NCBI GenBank assembly: GCA_030248215.1
Contig: JASANG010000764.1
Location: 124,001 to 188,000 of the forward strand
Length of the DNA stretch: 64,000 nucleotides
Origin: Enoplolaimus lenunculus
Lineage: Eukaryota > Nematoda > Enoplea > Enoplida > Thoracostomopsidae
Direction: 5' to 3'
The translations under genes and the position numbers were made by a program. A model generated the notes under the pieces. The model was not told the origin of the DNA, did not search any database, and saw only the letters and a program-made list of their open reading frames with translations. Every line of letters begins with the position of its first letter. The first letter of the stretch is position 1. Of the stretch, positions 1 to 10,377 are shown piece after piece.

Positions 1-103
1 GCTGATGAAAAATGCAAGTTCTGCGTGCAATTTGCACTACAAGTTCTCGCAGCAAAAACTTGCACGTGTGTCGCAGCAAAAACTTGCACGTGTGAATAGG
101 GCT
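1..103. repeat. Truncated end of V-family TIR element
   Basis: The first 100 bases hold two copies of GCAGCAAAAACTTGCACGTG and end in a TIR-like GTGAATAGGGCTTA. The same end, in inverted form, bounds the complete copy at 45546-45841. The window cuts off the left part. It lies in the intron upstream of the first visible CK1 gamma exon. Confidence 0.6.
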
Positions 104-751
104 TAAGCGAAGCGCTATGGTTTTTATTAGTTTTTTCTCCTATCGTTGAAAGCATGTGTGTTGCATTGCTAGCTGGTTGCGATCACTTGTATACCAATAA
201 ATTCTCGAACCGGAGTTGAATATTTATGTAGAATGCAGAGTCGCACGGGTGCAACACGGAATTGGAATCGGAAACGAAAATTTATGTATACCCCAGAATC
301 GGAACTAGAAATTTTCAGAGTTCGTACATTTTACACACCGAGTCATATAAGTAACTAACAAATGTGTGCCAGATCAAAATATTTGTTGTAGCGTACGTTA
401 TTCATGCTCCGGTGATAATTTCCATACGTACTTGAGAAATGCGTGTTGAGAACTGATATAGGCTAGGCACCGGTTGTTTTGAAACTTAACAAAATTGTAG
501 ACAAATCTCTCACGTAGTTTCAAATAATACCGGTTATCAGAACTGGATTTGGATCTGAATTCTAATTAGAACCCGAATTCAGTTCGGACCATCAACGATA
601 TGTATACTCTAGTTGTTGTCTAGAAACGTAAAATTAAATTAAAGCCATGTAACGTATCGTCAGTAAATCTGTCAAGATTTCTTTATTTTGTTCAGTAACA
701 TAGTGCTGTATGTTTTAATTGTTTAGCAGTATTTAAATTTGCTTTTTTCAG
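104..751. other. Intron of the CK1 gamma gene with Q-like remnants
   Basis: No coding exon is seen. Stretches at about 205-330 and 535-600 are rich in CCGGAA/CGGAAT-type words (for example CACGGGTGCAACACGGAATT), which resemble the Q-family ends described at 30047-30401. They are too degraded to bound. The segment ends in a pyrimidine-rich splice acceptor (GCTTTTTTCAG at 741-751). Confidence 0.4.
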
Positions 752-3700
752 AACAAAGTCGACGTGATGATCTTGAAGCGCTAGGGCATATGTTTATGTA
801 TTTCCTGCGAGGCAGCTTGCCATGGCAGGGTCTCAAAGCAGATACGCTCAAAGAGCGTTATCAAAAGATTGGTGACACCAAACGTGCGACCCCTGTCGAA
901 GCGTTGTGCGATAGCTTTCCAGGTAAATTTTCGCTTAGAAATAGGCATGAATTTCGAATTGGTTAATAACTTGGACGTAAGCGAGATGTTGTGTAGAATG
1001 CGTATTCGAATCCGGTTTAATATCCGGCAAAAACCGGCATCCGGTATGAAGCTACTGGTTGCCGAATAGTTAAAGTGTTGATACCAGGGCGAAACCGGAA
1101 TTACAATACAGGAATCGGATCCGGAACAGGAAGTTGAAAAAATTACCGGAAACGGAAAATGAACAGTGCATGCCTCCGACAAATTCATTTTAATTTTCTT
1201 TTTGCAATATTATTGGTGAAATAACCCTTGTTGGAGTTACGTATTCACATTATCTGTTGTATTTTAATTGCCTTAATCCACGAAAGCGAAATCTATGTTC
1301 GATGGTTTATATTCGGGGATTATCAAGGTTTTTAATTTTTATCGTCATTTTTTAGTAAAATATCTTATTTCCACCGACCAAAATTTAATACCGGAATATT
1401 AATTCCAGTAAAATTTACCGGAACCGGAAGGTGAAAAAACGCCGGAACAGGAACCGGAATTCCGGTTGCATCCTATGTACCCAATTCCATAAAACAGCTT
1501 TTTTCAAGTGAGTGCCTTGAACATCTTGCTGTGATTGCATTTTTGCTCCAGTCAAGAAGTTGAAGTTTTGATAAACTGAAGTTAAACGCAAACTTCAAGC
1601 TAACTGTTATAATGTACCTTTGCTCTATTTCATGCTCCGCAAGTTTAAATGGTGTATTCCTTTTTCGGCGAAAACATCAATTCCTGTTCCTGCTTTTTGT
1701 CAATGGCCGCTGTAACTCAACTTTGGTTTGCTTTTGAAGAACATTAATAGATTGTTACATATATCCATCTTGAACTGCGGGTTATTGTCAATTATGGGTT
1801 GATTTTGCAGAAGAATTCGCTCAGTATTTACGCTATGCTCGAAGATTGGATTTCTTTGAATCCCCAGATTACGATTATTGCTTCAATTTATTTCGGTCTG
1901 TGATGGAAAAACATGGCTGGTCAAACGACAAAGAATTTGATTGGACCGCTAAACTTGGTCAACATGTAAGTGGGTTTTTTGTTATCAATACCTTTGGTGT
2001 CCCGGGATAAACGGATGGTGAAAACACAAGAAACATAATCCGAAAAATAGTAAAAAAATACAACATTCGTTGCCGACGATAAAATTGTGCTAGTCTTTTT
2101 GGTGGAGTTTAACACAGTATTATCAATTTTAACTGTTTATGGTGTTTGGGGTTCAGGTAGTTTTAAATATTTCAAGCTTGGCATTCATTTAAAAATTTGC
2201 GCTATACGAAATTTTCAGCGTTTATTTTTAATACAAGTTCGAATTATAAACATGGCTTCATAAATTTATTTTTGCAGCACTTTGTAGGTATTTTTTAAAA
2301 GAATGTTTATCGTTCTTTGACGTGTCCATCTCAATTCATATGACTTCCAATATATGCATTCACGTATACGCTATAAGTTTACAACTTTGAATGCTTTAAG
2401 TCATGCATCGAAATAAATTGAGCTGTTACGGCGGCGCTATGCTTCGCGTGCGGCATTAGATGATATTAAAATAGTCAAAAAGCGCATATGGCAGGACTAT
2501 TTGGATTATATGTTGCACTTTTAGCACTTTTGTTAGAGTAGCTTCAATTTTTGCGTTTCAATTTTTGCATGTAGAGTACAGTATTTATTTAGTGTTACAC
2601 GACAGGCGGACAACCTGCATACTTTATAGATGTTGATTGTTGCTTCATTCGTGAAGAATCAACGACAATTATTATCGTTATGTGTTTAAGAGTTCAACAC
2701 CGGTTGTCCAACCGGATACTGGTGGCGTGCACGACCATCAAACTCCCGGTGGGACAGGAGGTCTTATTGGGACAGGGGGAACACCCGGCAGAGGACTGTA
2801 CACCCCCGGCGATAAGGATAATCAACGACAACGGCAGTTGACAAATCAAAAAGTATGTTTGCGATTTTGGGGTTATTTTTGTGTGTCCAAGTTTGACGTT
2901 ATGTATTATGCATAATTTGTGTTTGTGTTTAGTTATGATATTGATCGTATTGTAGTAGTTTTTACTTTTTATCATTGTTTGCTTAATAATGTGTTTATGG
3001 TATTGGGCTTTCTTGGAATAATTGCGATGGTAATTTGTGGTAAGGTTTTTTGAAAATTGATTTTATCAGAAATATTTTGAAGGTGATATCTTTGGCCCAA
3101 TTGAAAATAGAACGTTCGAGAATACGTTGTAAAGTAATGCTTGCTCAAAGGGGGGCGAATAATTTATTTTTACTCTGAAGCCTGCGGTCATAAAAAATTG
3201 AAGCTAGTGTTTAGCGTAATGCACTTACAGTCATGTTTGGAGCGTAGTACTATAGTAAATTTGTGTTGCGAAGTGGTAAGTATGCTGTATTGTTTTTAAG
3301 TTACTTGTTCTCTTTATAGTTGTATTACTGATGATTAATAGGAATAATTTGTTGGCTAAAGCCAACTGTAAAACTCGCATGAATGTGACTGTGGGCGGTA
3401 AAATTAAGTATTGATTTGCAAAAATTAATTATTATTTTAGTTTTAATGGATTCTTTTTTCGTATTTCAGGTAATCAATTCTCAAACCGGAGAAGTCATCG
3501 ACGAAGGTGGAGGCCGCTCGCAACAGCCAATCAATCCACGCCAGCCCGATGATGACGTTATATCAGAAACCAAGTACGTTGATGTTGTTTGTTGTTGTGG
3601 TTGTTGTTTTTTTATATTATTTGTTGTGGTTGCGTGTTTGTAAGTTGGTTGTGTTTTTTGTAATTTTTGGCAGTATTCTCAAGTGTATTGTCGTACTAAC

Positions 3701-4064
3701 TGTCAGATAGTGATAGGTCCTCCAAACATGCGGATCTGAAGTTTTGCGCAGTAGCACTGAAAATGAACGAAAATACACCAAATTTTAAAGCTTATCATGC
3801 AGTGTTTTTCAAGCTACAAAACAAACATCACCAACTGGTGATGGTTAGTACATATTTAAGAATACAGACCCTTATATTAAGTAATATAATGAGAAGATGG
3901 TATCTGGGACTCGCTTTTATAGGTGGTGTGATGTACCCCGTTCGCAAAACTTTCCAGCATTTCTATAAAACCCATTTTATGTTTTCGCTGTTTTCGTTAT
4001 TTTTAGGTGCTTTTGCTTTAAACGCAACCGACGGAAAACACGACGTGCGCGTGCTGTCAAGTAG
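752..4064 (+). CDS. CSNK1G: Casein kinase 1 gamma, C-terminal exons (gene continues left of window)
   Basis: CK1 gamma is a membrane-associated Ser/Thr kinase that phosphorylates, among others, the Wnt co-receptor LRP6. Five exons are visible: 752-922, 1811-1965, 2691-2852, 3470-3573 and 4007-4064. All have GT-AG borders and matching phases. The first two encode the kinase C-lobe, with the gamma-type run [19 protein letters not shown] followed by [13 protein letters not shown]. Exons three and four encode a Gly/Gln-rich, poorly conserved linker. The last short exon encodes [18 protein letters not shown] and a stop, matching the known cysteine-plus-polybasic tail that is palmitoylated and anchors gamma isoforms at membranes. 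This tail separates gamma from alpha, delta and epsilon forms. The N-lobe and catalytic loop lie outside the window. A possible read-through form is described among the findings. The polyadenylation site is not fixed; AATAAA-type words occur near 4160 and 4621. Confidence 0.93.
1083..1475. repeat. Q-family TIR element copy (CK1 gamma intron)
   Basis: The segment begins CCAGGGCGAAACCGGAATT and ends GGAATTCCGGTTGCATCC, in inverted orientation, with more CCGGAA words inside each end. It matches the better copy at 30047-30401 and lies between the first two visible CK1 gamma exons. Confidence 0.6.
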
Positions 4065-6001
4065 TAATACAAACGTTGCAATATTATGTCACTGCAGTTT
4101 GCGTGTCAACATTTTTCCGTGTTCTCTATATCAACAACAACAACACCAACAGAATAATACTGAAAATAAAATAATGTGTCACTTTTCCGTTTTGTCAATT
4201 GCTAGAATATGGGTAAGTACTCAAAAATTATTTTAACATTGTTTCTGGTGGGAGTACTTGAGGTCGCGTAATTAAGTACGTAAATGACGTGCTTTGATAG
4301 TGTTAGTTTAATGGTTCAATAGTCACGGTATAATTACCAAATTAATACAAAATCAGGTTATTACTTTTGATTGAAATACGCACTATGTATCCGGCTTCGG
4401 CTTGATATTTATTTCACCAGTCTTTTGTTCTAATTTTGGTATCATCATGCCATGATACTATAAATATTTTTTACGAATTTACACTCTTCAGGTTCAATTC
4501 CAGATCGAAATGGTTGTCTGTGGCGTTTTATTTATGTTCAAACGCATATCATGATGATGATGATGTTGTTGTTGCTGCTGAAGTTAATAAGTTCTTCATT
4601 AGAATAACAAACTCAGTGTAAAATAAATAAACTTTTAAACACAAATATGAGTGTATAATGTGGCTATATAGCATCACATGAATTTGTATTTTGGAAATTT
4701 TATACATTATAGTTACCAGAATTATTAAAATAATGTGACGTTCGAAAAGTCATCACTTGCGGTAGCTCACATTACTTCTAACTTTTGGCGTTCGTTTTCG
4801 AAAATGTGGCAACTGCTTAATAACTTCCTAATTATCTGCGTTTTTGTGCCGAAAGTTTTCTATTTTTCCAGAAACGAATTGTTTTTCATTGATTGAACGT
4901 TCCTTTCGTTGTGTGCTTAAATTTTTTGAGATACATAGTTCCATACCGTTTGTAGGGCATAATTTCCCAATTTTTATATCTCATCAGTGGGTTGGGATAA
5001 GTGTTACACTATACTCGCCAAACGCCGGCGCGTGACGCTGTAAAACTTTATTAAAAATTACCGCGCGACAGCGTCCGGCTCAGTAAAGTATAGCGCAACC
5101 GTTAGAGTAACATTGGCCGCTGGGAACGTTTTATTTTGTATAGAATAGAGACTATAACATACAATATAAATTATATTGCTCCGAGTAATAAGAGCTTTCG
5201 TTGCTTTGTTTCTGGTACAATTAATACATAATCACGCTTGATTGTTTCAGGAATTGTGTCAAAAAATAATAATATAGCAGCTTTGTTTTTGATTGAGTAA
5301 GTAGATTGGTAACCGTTTGTGCAAACGGATATTTCTAAAACTTAAGATGATAAATTGTTTTCAAACGCGTGATTAGAACGCGAAATACCGATCGTATTTT
5401 TATATAGTTGATAATTACTGTGTTTTCGTTGGTTTCAACATTAATTTTGATTCCAAATTCTGTCAGGTTTGTACTTTGGCACTTTTCCTAGAAATGCTGT
5501 ATTTGAGCACTTTAGTGTTGTTATAATATAATTGCTACAAACGGATAGGTGTAATATTTTGTATTTTATCATTGATTAGTTTGTTTGTTTTGTTTGATAA
5601 AGGCGTACAGTGTGAGCGGGTATTTATGTTTGTAGGCAAGTTAAGATGCAATTTTATCTGGAAATATCCTAAGAACGCGTTCTAAGCATAAGTTTTAATA
5701 TTGTGTTGTTTAAATAATTTTTGTTGATGGGACGATTAATTGCAGTTTATATTAAAATTCGGCTTCAACCGTAAATATGTTGGATTGAATTTGATTCTTG
5801 TGTCGAATTGTGTAAATTTTGGGTAAGCTGTTTATGTAATATAGGAGGGGAGAGAGCTAACTGAAATTTTACACGATAGTACGTGTCTATATTTGTCATC
5901 ATTTGTTGTTTCTGTATATGCATAGTTGTATTTTGATGCCAATACTGAGTGAAGTGCGTTAAAACAACTTATTTGCCAATAATGTTTATTTTGTTTTTAC
6001 T
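4065..6001. other. Gene-free region after CK1 gamma
   Basis: AT-rich sequence. It holds probable 3' UTR of the kinase gene (to about 4625, with AATAAA words) and one R-family repeat at 4995-5105. Otherwise I see neither a gene nor a structured repeat. Confidence 0.4.
4995..5105. repeat. R-family element copy
   Basis: The left end reads TTACACTATACTCGCCAAACG and the right end AAGTATAGCGCAACC, with GC-rich CGCCGG/CGTCCGG words between. This is the same design as the fuller copies at 46861-47090 and 55455-55573. Confidence 0.55.
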
Positions 6002-6004
6002 TAA

Positions 6005-6821
6005 TGCGGGGTTCATGTTATAACCGGGGCGGCTTGAGACATGTTTTGTCCCTATTAGACTATTGGGTAACATTTTGACAGCTTATAGACACCATATCGT
6101 ATTCAAAAATTCGCATGTCTACTATTATCATGTGAAAGGTTACGTTTTGTGCTTCAATATCGTATGATATTCGAGGTATTGTCTGTGAATATCACATGAT
6201 ATATTGAAATGTCTGCATACGTGAGGTGGCATACCCTAATTGTCCAGTTGAATATTATATGATACTAGAATATTAATTTTTACTTTTTTTGAATGATGAA
6301 GCTGTGGCTGTAAGCTATTTTCTGTCGGAAACAAATTTGCAGGCGTGCAAGTATTCGATATTTTTAAGCACATCTGTGCCGCTGCTGTCTGACTTCCAGT
6401 CCCGCTGAATATCGTATGATATTCGTTAATTTTGGAATATCATATGGTATTCGCATATGTCCCACAGTATCACGTGACATACCGACTGACCCATGTATAG
6501 AACAGGGCCGGAACAGTAGTATAAGTATATTCCTAAGCCTAAGCGTATGGATGAACCTATTCCTAAGCCTAAGCAAAATAGTCAAGCTTAAACTGACTCT
6601 ATTATAGCCGCTCTGGAAAACGATCCGACCCTGTTCTATACATGGGCCCCGACTCGTGTACACATAGACCATTTGAGAGCAGTGGGTGGTAAGCTAATGC
6701 CGTATGACATTCTAGTATTCTTTTTTGACCCGATATGAGAACACTGATTTTAACATTGGCGTCGAATCAATATGGGACAAACCGCCGCGACCCTCTTGCC
6801 TTTTATAGCGTGAATCCCGCA
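6005..6821. mobile_element. P-family palindromic MITE, copy 1 (with nested L insertion)
   Basis: The terminal inverted repeats start TGCGGGGTTCA and extend for about 48 bp with some mismatches. Both ends are flanked by TAA (6002-6004 and 6822-6824), which fits a 3-bp TWA-type duplication as known for PIF/Harbinger elements. The interior holds repeated ATATCATATGATATTCG-like palindromes. No transposase is encoded, so the element is non-autonomous. Compared with copy 2, it carries an additional insertion of about 160 bp (6490-6648). Confidence 0.85.
6490..6648. mobile_element. L-family MITE nested in P copy 1
   Basis: The ends are CCCATGTATAGAACAGGG and its reverse complement, CCCTGTTCTATACATGGG. 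The interior consists of CCTAAGCCTAAGC hexamers. The undisturbed P copy at 8366-9042 lacks this block, and CCGACT occurs on both sides of it, so it is a younger insertion. Confidence 0.85.
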
Positions 6822-7224
6822 TAAACCGTAAACTGGACATTACTGTCATTTTCAATTTTGACCGTCTTCAGAAAATAAATTGAACATGGAAGTAAATGAT
6901 ATGAGCGTATCGTATCTAGAATATACTTCATCCTGTATTCAAGCGGTGCTGCAACATATTTAGTTTGCATTTTTTTGTTTCAAAATATAACGTTTGACGT
7001 TCGGAAATTAAATTTCATTGACAAACTGTAAAAGCAGCTTGCTATAACTTCGCACACATGGCAAATATGTCATATGAAATGATGGCATCGGATATTTTTC
7101 ATATCGGGCCATTTTTAGCGAATATTTATCCGGAAATTTGAAAAAATTTTCTATTTGGAATATCCGAAACTCAATTTTGCGTTTTTAGGATTTCCGAACC
7201 TCAATTTTTGTGTCTCAAGCATCT

Positions 7225-7550
7225 GTTTTAACTTGTTGCTCTATGGGAAGTATCCTGACCCATAAACACTAATAAATACGTGCGTTGGCCACCTGAGATT
7301 GAGTTGATTTGTTTCGTCTCCGTCTGATTTAAACCACTGCAACAGAGATTCTATCGAATGTCTCCCTTCCCTCAAACTATATATGAGTTGAGTCGTCTTC
7401 TGAGAGGGAAAAACTGTAAGGTAATCATTTTTTATAAAAAATCTTCTGAGGGGAAAATTGTAAGATAGGAACCTTACCATTTTATCACAAATTTTATGAC
7501 CGGTGGCGTACGCATGCCCGCCCTCGTCTTTATCGGCCAGTGTCCCCTTC
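7225..7550. repeat. X-family repeat
   Basis: It contains repeated words around AATTGTAAGATAGGAACC, CTTCTGAGGGG and ACCATTTTATCACAAA. The same words in reverse complement make up 48970-49225. The family is unrecognised; no TIR could be fixed. Confidence 0.5.
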
Positions 7551-7656
7551 ATAATACTAGACCATAATAGAGCAGGCTTAAATTTTAGGCTAGTTTTTGC
7601 TTGTGCTACGGTTAAGCTTTGTCTCCAAACTTGTGCTTATATTACGCTGAGGACTA

Positions 7657-7858
7657 TTAACCATTTCTTTCATGAATATTTTCAATCTCTCGAGTGGGAG
7701 GCGTTTACGGTGACTACTCAGCTATAGGAGCTTGACGCTCGAGCCCGAGGAGGCTATCACGTCTTGTAGAGATTGTGCACTGCAGCTCACAGTGTCTGTG
7801 TTGCTCATATATTACTTGTATTTAGTTGCTCATAGTATATTCTATGAGTTAAAGGGTT
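7657..7858. repeat. W-family repeat copy 1
   Basis: It starts TTAACCATTTCTTTCATGAA and ends CTATGAGTTAAAGGGTTA, giving TTAACCCTTT-type inverted ends. The body (a TATAGGAGCTTGACGCTCGAG region, then TTGCTCATAGTATATTC) aligns with 48588-48858. Confidence 0.55.
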
Positions 7859-8365
7859 ACTTAGTAATATGTTTTGGTTGTTACATTGTTAAAAGTAATA
7901 TTGGTCCAAATTTTCAAGACCCGCTCTAGTCATTCAATATATTGAAAACAATGCCGATTTGGCTCCTCAAACCTCCCTTGATGATTTTAATTTAAAATCG
8001 ACGCACTGAGTTGAATTGTGTGATTTTTTTTCGTTTGATGACTATTTCAGCGCACATAATTTACTATTAATTTCACGATACAGATGTAAGGGGAAACTTT
8101 TTCTGCAACAACAAAACTTTTGAAATCCATTTTGTGAGCTAGCCTTTTACTAATTAGCATTATACTAGACTTGGCGTATTATTAAACCAAGAGCGGTGAG
8201 CATTCAAAATGAGCCAGTATATCTCGCGAGGCGAGTTGGCATATATAAGTAATTTTTATCTTGCATTGTAATAAATTTATCATTTGGCGGTGCGTATTCG
8301 ATGTAAGTTTTTCACTGGCTTAATTTTGAGATAATTTAAAAATACGAAGTCATCATTCAGGCTAA

Positions 8366-9042
8366 TGCGGGGTTCACGTTATAACCAGGGCAGTTTGGGA
8401 CACGTTTCGTCCCTATTAGACTATTGGGTCACATTTTGTCTGCTTGTAGACCCCATATCGTATTCAAAAATTCGTATTTGTCTGTTAATATCATGTGTAG
8501 GTCACCTTTGGTCCTTCAATACCATATGATATTCGAGGTATTGTCTGCGAATATCATATGATATATTTTCAAATGTGTGCATAGTTGAGGAAACATACCC
8601 AAATTGTCCTGTTGAATATCATATGATACTAAAATTTGAAATTTGAATTTTTGAATTATGAAGCTGTGGTTTTAAGCGATTTTGTGTCGGAAACGATTTA
8701 CAGGCATGTATTTGGTATTTAAAGCACATTTGTGCCTCTGCTGTCCAACTTTTCATTCATTTATTAGTACCCTAAGGTTACACTGTGCCGCTGAATATCA
8801 TGTATTCGCTGAAATTTTGGAATATCATATGATCTTCGCATAAATGTCCGACAGTGTCACATGACATACCGTCCCTTGTACACATTGATCGTTTGAGAGC
8901 GATGGTTTGTAAGCAAATGTCATATGACATTCGAGTTTTGTCTGTTCACCCGATATATAAGTGCCTAAATTTTAACGTTGACGTCGAATCAACATGGGAC
9001 AAACCGTGTCCCACCTGCCCCGGTTATAATGTGAACCCCGCA
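8366..9042. mobile_element. P-family palindromic MITE, copy 2 (intact outline)
   Basis: It has TIRs of about 48 bp starting TGCGGGGTTCA, TAA on each side (8363-8365 and 9043-9045), and the same ATATCATATGATAT palindromes as copy 1. At 677 bp it gives the uninterrupted form. It encodes no protein of note. Confidence 0.85.
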
Positions 9043-9229
9043 TAAACTGAAGTTTTTTAACTTTGACATGTTTTAAGAAATCAAAATTTTAAATCATCAT
9101 GGATTTATGCAGCAATATAGCTCAATATTTTAACTTTTAACTCAGGTTTAAATACAAATTTTTTTGACAGCTGCAGCTACTTTATTGGTGAAACAATGCA
9201 AATTATTTCAAAAAATTGTTTACACAATA

Positions 9230-9565
9230 GCATTTCGGATTTCCGGATACACGTTTCTTTTCGGATACATACAGGGTATTTTTCATATCTCGGATTTCCG
9301 TATACACGTTTCTTTTCGGATACATACAGGGTATTTTTCACATCTCGGATTTCCGGATACACGTTTCTTTTCGGATACATACAGGGTATTTTTCATATCT
9401 CGGATTTCCGGATACACGTTTCTTTTCGGATACATACAGGGTATTTTTCATATCTCGGATTTTCGGACACGCGTTTCTTTTCGGATACATACAGGGTATT
9501 TTTCATATCTCGGATTTCTGGATACACGTTTCTTTTCGGATACATACAGGGTATTTTTCTTATCT
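9230..9565. repeat. 55-bp tandem array, six copies
   Basis: The word CGGATACATACAGGGTATTT recurs exactly every 55 bp (9262, 9317, 9372, 9427, 9482 and 9537). Copies differ by only a few bases. The period is not divisible by three, yet several frames stay open because the unit lacks stop codons. The open frames are therefore a by-product of repetition and not evidence of a gene. Confidence 0.9.
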
Positions 9566-10377
9566 GGAATTAGTTATTACGTAATATATATTGTTCAATT
9601 TTTCATTACAGATATGCTGCAATTGTTCGTTGTAATAAAATTGCGAATAAATTGTCTCCATCTTAAAAATATCCGTGCCGCAGCATAGTGTAGAGTAAAA
9701 TAATGGAAACGGACAATGACAAAATAACGGAATACTGACAATAATATGTTTTAAAATTGTTTTATTTTTGCAACAACACATAAGGCAATATTCACCACGC
9801 TTTTAAAACTTTATAAATAGCAGATGCACCGACAGTTAAGATGAGTTTCTCATATCTAGCAACTGCCGCAAATCTGTATATTATGTTCGCTCGAGCATTA
9901 TGAACAATAATTTTTTATTATAAACAAGAATAATTACGAACACAAACAAGATAACTAAGCTAAAAATTCAGCCTGAAAAGTGGCAGAACATTAATTTCAG
10001 GTACATTTAGGAACAATTTTCCAGCTGCCCCAATCTGGTGCGATAGAAGTCTCATGCTACTGTTCTGCAGTCTGTTTCCTGCAGACAGTGCGTGGTTTGC
10101 CCCTAGTCGCAGCATATGACCAAAACTACCAGTAGCAAAATGATCGTACGAAGAACCAACGCATAATTTAAAATGTTTCCCCAACTTTAAACTTAAATGA
10201 TCCTGTGTTCCCAAAACGTAACATACCCATACAACCCCCTTAACATATCCTTGAAAACTAGATTACCGTATTCTCGACAATCGCCGAAGATTACCACGAT
10301 ATAATGTCAATCGTTTGACAAAATATTCACATTTTCATTATTTTGTTGCACATTGTATAACATTTCAAATATCCGTT
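9566..10377. other. 3' flank and probable 3' UTR of the ZC3H13-like gene
   Basis: It lies just downstream (minus sense) of the stop codon at 10378-10380. On the minus strand an AATAAA occurs at 9913-9918. No other feature was recognised. Confidence 0.35.

Noticed and set aside
9164-9688. Long open frame of repeated SGYTFLFGYIQG-type peptides
   Set aside because: It arises from a 55-bp tandem repeat without stops; two plus frames and a minus frame are open at once, and 55 is not a multiple of three, so no repeated peptide would be kept by selection.
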